Assembly (NCBI GenBank): GCA_013349725.1
Contig: DUZB01000059.1
Location: 1 to 13,403, forward strand
Source of the DNA: Deltaproteobacteria bacterium
GTDB taxonomy: Bacteria; Desulfobacterota; DSM-4660; Desulfatiglandales; Desulfatiglandaceae
Reading direction: 5' to 3'
DNA: 13,403 nt
The translations under genes and the position numbers were made by a program. Numbering within the stretch: position 1 is the stretch's first letter; the number at the start of each line of letters is the position of its first letter. Below are positions 12,594 to 13,403 of this stretch, piece by piece. The notes below the pieces were generated by a model. The model saw nothing but the letters and a program-made list of their open reading frames with translations. It was not told the origin of the DNA and made no database searches.

Positions 12594-12622
12594 CCCGACA
12601 GCCTTGATAATGTCTCGTCGGG
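12594..12622 (-). other. hairpin just upstream of the riboswitch aptamer
   Basis: CCCGAC (12622-12617) and GTCGGG (12599-12594) form a 6-bp GC-rich stem with a 17-base loop, 10 bases before P1 of the aptamer. It has no T run, so it is not a terminator; it may insulate folding of the aptamer or bind a partner. Confidence 0.4.
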
Positions 12623-12773
12623 AGGCAGGCATCCACATTTTCAGGTATTTCTTCTTGCAGCGACCTCCTGAATACAGTTTAAATAACCCCTTGGAAGAAT
12701 TCATCTCGACATAAAGAGTAAAAACCCATGCTCAGCGCATCGGCAAAGAATAATTACGCAATTCTATTGAGAA

Positions 12774-12803
12774 CTTATAACATTCCCCGAGTACGCATGT
12801 CAA
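12774..12803 (-). promoter_or_regulatory. sigma-70-type promoter of the riboswitch transcript
   Basis: Reading the minus strand, TTGACA (12803-12798) is a perfect -35 box and TATAAG (12779-12774), or TTATAA one base earlier, serves as the -10 box at 17-18 bases spacing. Transcription from about 12766 would give a leader of about 340 bases before the 78-aa gene, containing the upstream hairpin, aptamer and terminator. Confidence 0.6.
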
Positions 12804-12897
12804 TGGTGTAAAAATAGTTTTCTCAAGTCAACAGAAGTTTTTCCGGCCCCTGTATTGCGTATTCAAAATAGGTCCCCCGTTTTCATTCACCGCATGA

Positions 12898-13215
12898 ACC
12901 TTCTTTAATTGCCTTTAATTAAACCACGGGCTATGCCCGTGTGACCCTAAGGGTTCTACCTATACGGGGGGATAGCCTACCCCATAAACTTTAGATGCAA
13001 AGGCTCAAAGTCTCCACTATTTCAAACCTTGAGAATAGTCGTTGTGGTCGCTGGTTTGTGGATGGCTAACGAGCCAGCGAATGTTCAAATGATCCTTTGA
13101 GAAAAGTTGCAAAGAACCATAAAGTATTTTCTCGAAACAATTGAGTGTTCAGTAGGATTCTTTGCCCCCTTCGAGGGGGCTTCATCATACCACGTCCTAT
13201 GGGCGTGGTTGGTGA
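12898..13215 (+). mobile_element. minimal IS200/IS605-type element with subterminal hairpins, no ORF
   Basis: Two related hairpins, both with a TAT loop, bracket the region: CACGGGC/GCCCGTG at 12925-12941 and ACCACGTCC/GGGCGTGGT at 13189-13209. Paired subterminal hairpins of this sort are the ends recognised by Y1 transposases. ATGA lies at 12894-12897, some 27 bases before the left hairpin, a placement expected of a target tetranucleotide; GTGA follows the right hairpin at 13212-13215. The exact ends are my estimate. There is no transposase or nuclease frame inside, so it must be moved in trans or be immobile. Confidence 0.55.
12924..13180 (+). ncRNA. structured RNA resembling HEARO / IscB omega-RNA
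   Basis: Between the end hairpins the plus strand forms a dense series of stems. ACCC/GGGT is at 12944-12954, and a GGGG/CCCC stem follows near 12965-12985. ACTATT...AATAGT with an inner TCAA/TTGA lies at about 13016-13040, TCGCTGG/CCAGCGA at about 13049-13081, CTTTG/CAAAG near 13096-13115 and GCCCCC/GGGGGC at 13164-13180. A 250-base highly folded RNA inside an IS605-like unit flanked by ATGA/GTGA is how HEARO RNAs (the guide scaffold of IscB nucleases) occur. I identify it by layout and remembered sequence, not by a covariance search, and no iscB gene follows here. Confidence 0.45.
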
Positions 13216-13228
13216 TTGCATCTTTTAG

Positions 13229-13403
13229 ATAGTACCTTATTTCCCGGTTTTCTGTCACAAAAAACAAGCAAATATTTGCGCCTTTGCGTCTTTGCCTGCC
13301 CAGTGAAACCTTTTTTGTGGCTACGGACACAAGCCGGGACAATATATAAATCAGCATGTTACAGCAGCTCCTGATGTTGATGCCCTTGGAAGAGGCAATT
13401 CTG
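13229..13403. other. window end, no supported gene
   Basis: I see no convincing coding frame. A short run of related 8-9-base units (TTTGCGCC, TTTGCGTC, TTTGCCTG) at about 13277-13300 is of the kind common between genes in many bacteria. A minus-strand frame open from the window edge to 13085 runs through the RNA element and is not protein-like. Confidence 0.4.

Noticed and set aside
12444..12940. Possible CRISPR array or tandem aptamers in the riboswitch leader and RNA element
   Set aside because: No regularly spaced identical repeats are present, and only one GEMM aptamer core can be drawn.
13085..13357. Minus-strand frame of 90 codons at the right edge, open to the window end
   Set aside because: It runs through the terminal hairpins of the structured RNA element and has no start signal or domain.

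Overview
Origin. The window looks like accessory-rich chromosome of a Desulfobacterota-type (delta-proteobacterial, anaerobic) organism. This is inferred from sigma-54 (-24/-12) promoters, a NifX-like iron-sulfur/cofactor protein fragment, a 2[4Fe-4S] ferredoxin, a butyrate/acetyl-CoA-transferase family enzyme, a GEMM-type cyclic dinucleotide riboswitch and many IS200/IS605-type footprints. No rRNA or other taxonomic marker is present, so the assignment is tentative. || Layout. 1-803 (+): the end of an alpha/beta-hydrolase (lipase-like) gene, translationally coupled to a small membrane protein. 837-2255 (-): a CoA-transferase/acetyl-CoA hydrolase family enzyme. 2278-2788: two gene scraps, the C-terminus of a GH19 chitinase (-) and the C-terminus of a TumE-like toxin (+). 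2922-3867 (-): a P-loop kinase-like protein whose start lies inside a truncated NifX-like reading frame, preceded by a sigma-54 promoter. 3870-4600: an intergenic region with a dyad symmetry, a broken histidine kinase and a broken IS200-type tnpA. 4607-9291 (+): a second, divergent sigma-54 promoter, then ferredoxin, a 66-aa PacL/DUF6110-like membrane peptide, a P1B-type heavy-metal ATPase, an LRAT-like thiol hydrolase/acyltransferase and, after a repeat-bearing gap, a small membrane protein. 9325-9472: a 148-bp inverted-repeat element. 9566-10526 (-): rhodanese plus MauE/DoxX-like membrane protein. 10648-10987 (+): promoter and remains of a Prx6-type peroxiredoxin. 11003-12803 (-): a RodZ-like HTH/TM/DUF2914 protein and a 78-aa protein, downstream of a GEMM-I riboswitch with an intrinsic terminator and a sigma-70-type promoter. 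12898-13215: a small hairpin-ended element resembling a HEARO/IscB omega-RNA unit without its ORF. The last 175 bases hold no recognised gene. || How the genes may work together. The centre (3574-9291) reads as a divergently transcribed, nitrogen-type-sigma-controlled metal/redox locus. A metal-exporting ATPase with non-canonical metal ligands (APV in place of CPC, two cysteine-free PGRIRL domains) is paired with a small PacL-like membrane partner, an iron-sulfur ferredoxin, a NifX-like scrap and an unknown P-loop kinase. The likely sensor kinase of the locus is broken, so control by a remote enhancer-binding protein, or loss of control, is an open question. The riboswitch block (12192-12803) is a separate unit by which a cyclic dinucleotide would set expression of the 78-aa protein and perhaps the RodZ-like membrane protein. 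The rest is a patchwork of scars (GH19, TumE, histidine kinase, tnpA, peroxiredoxin), indicating repeated insertion and deletion.
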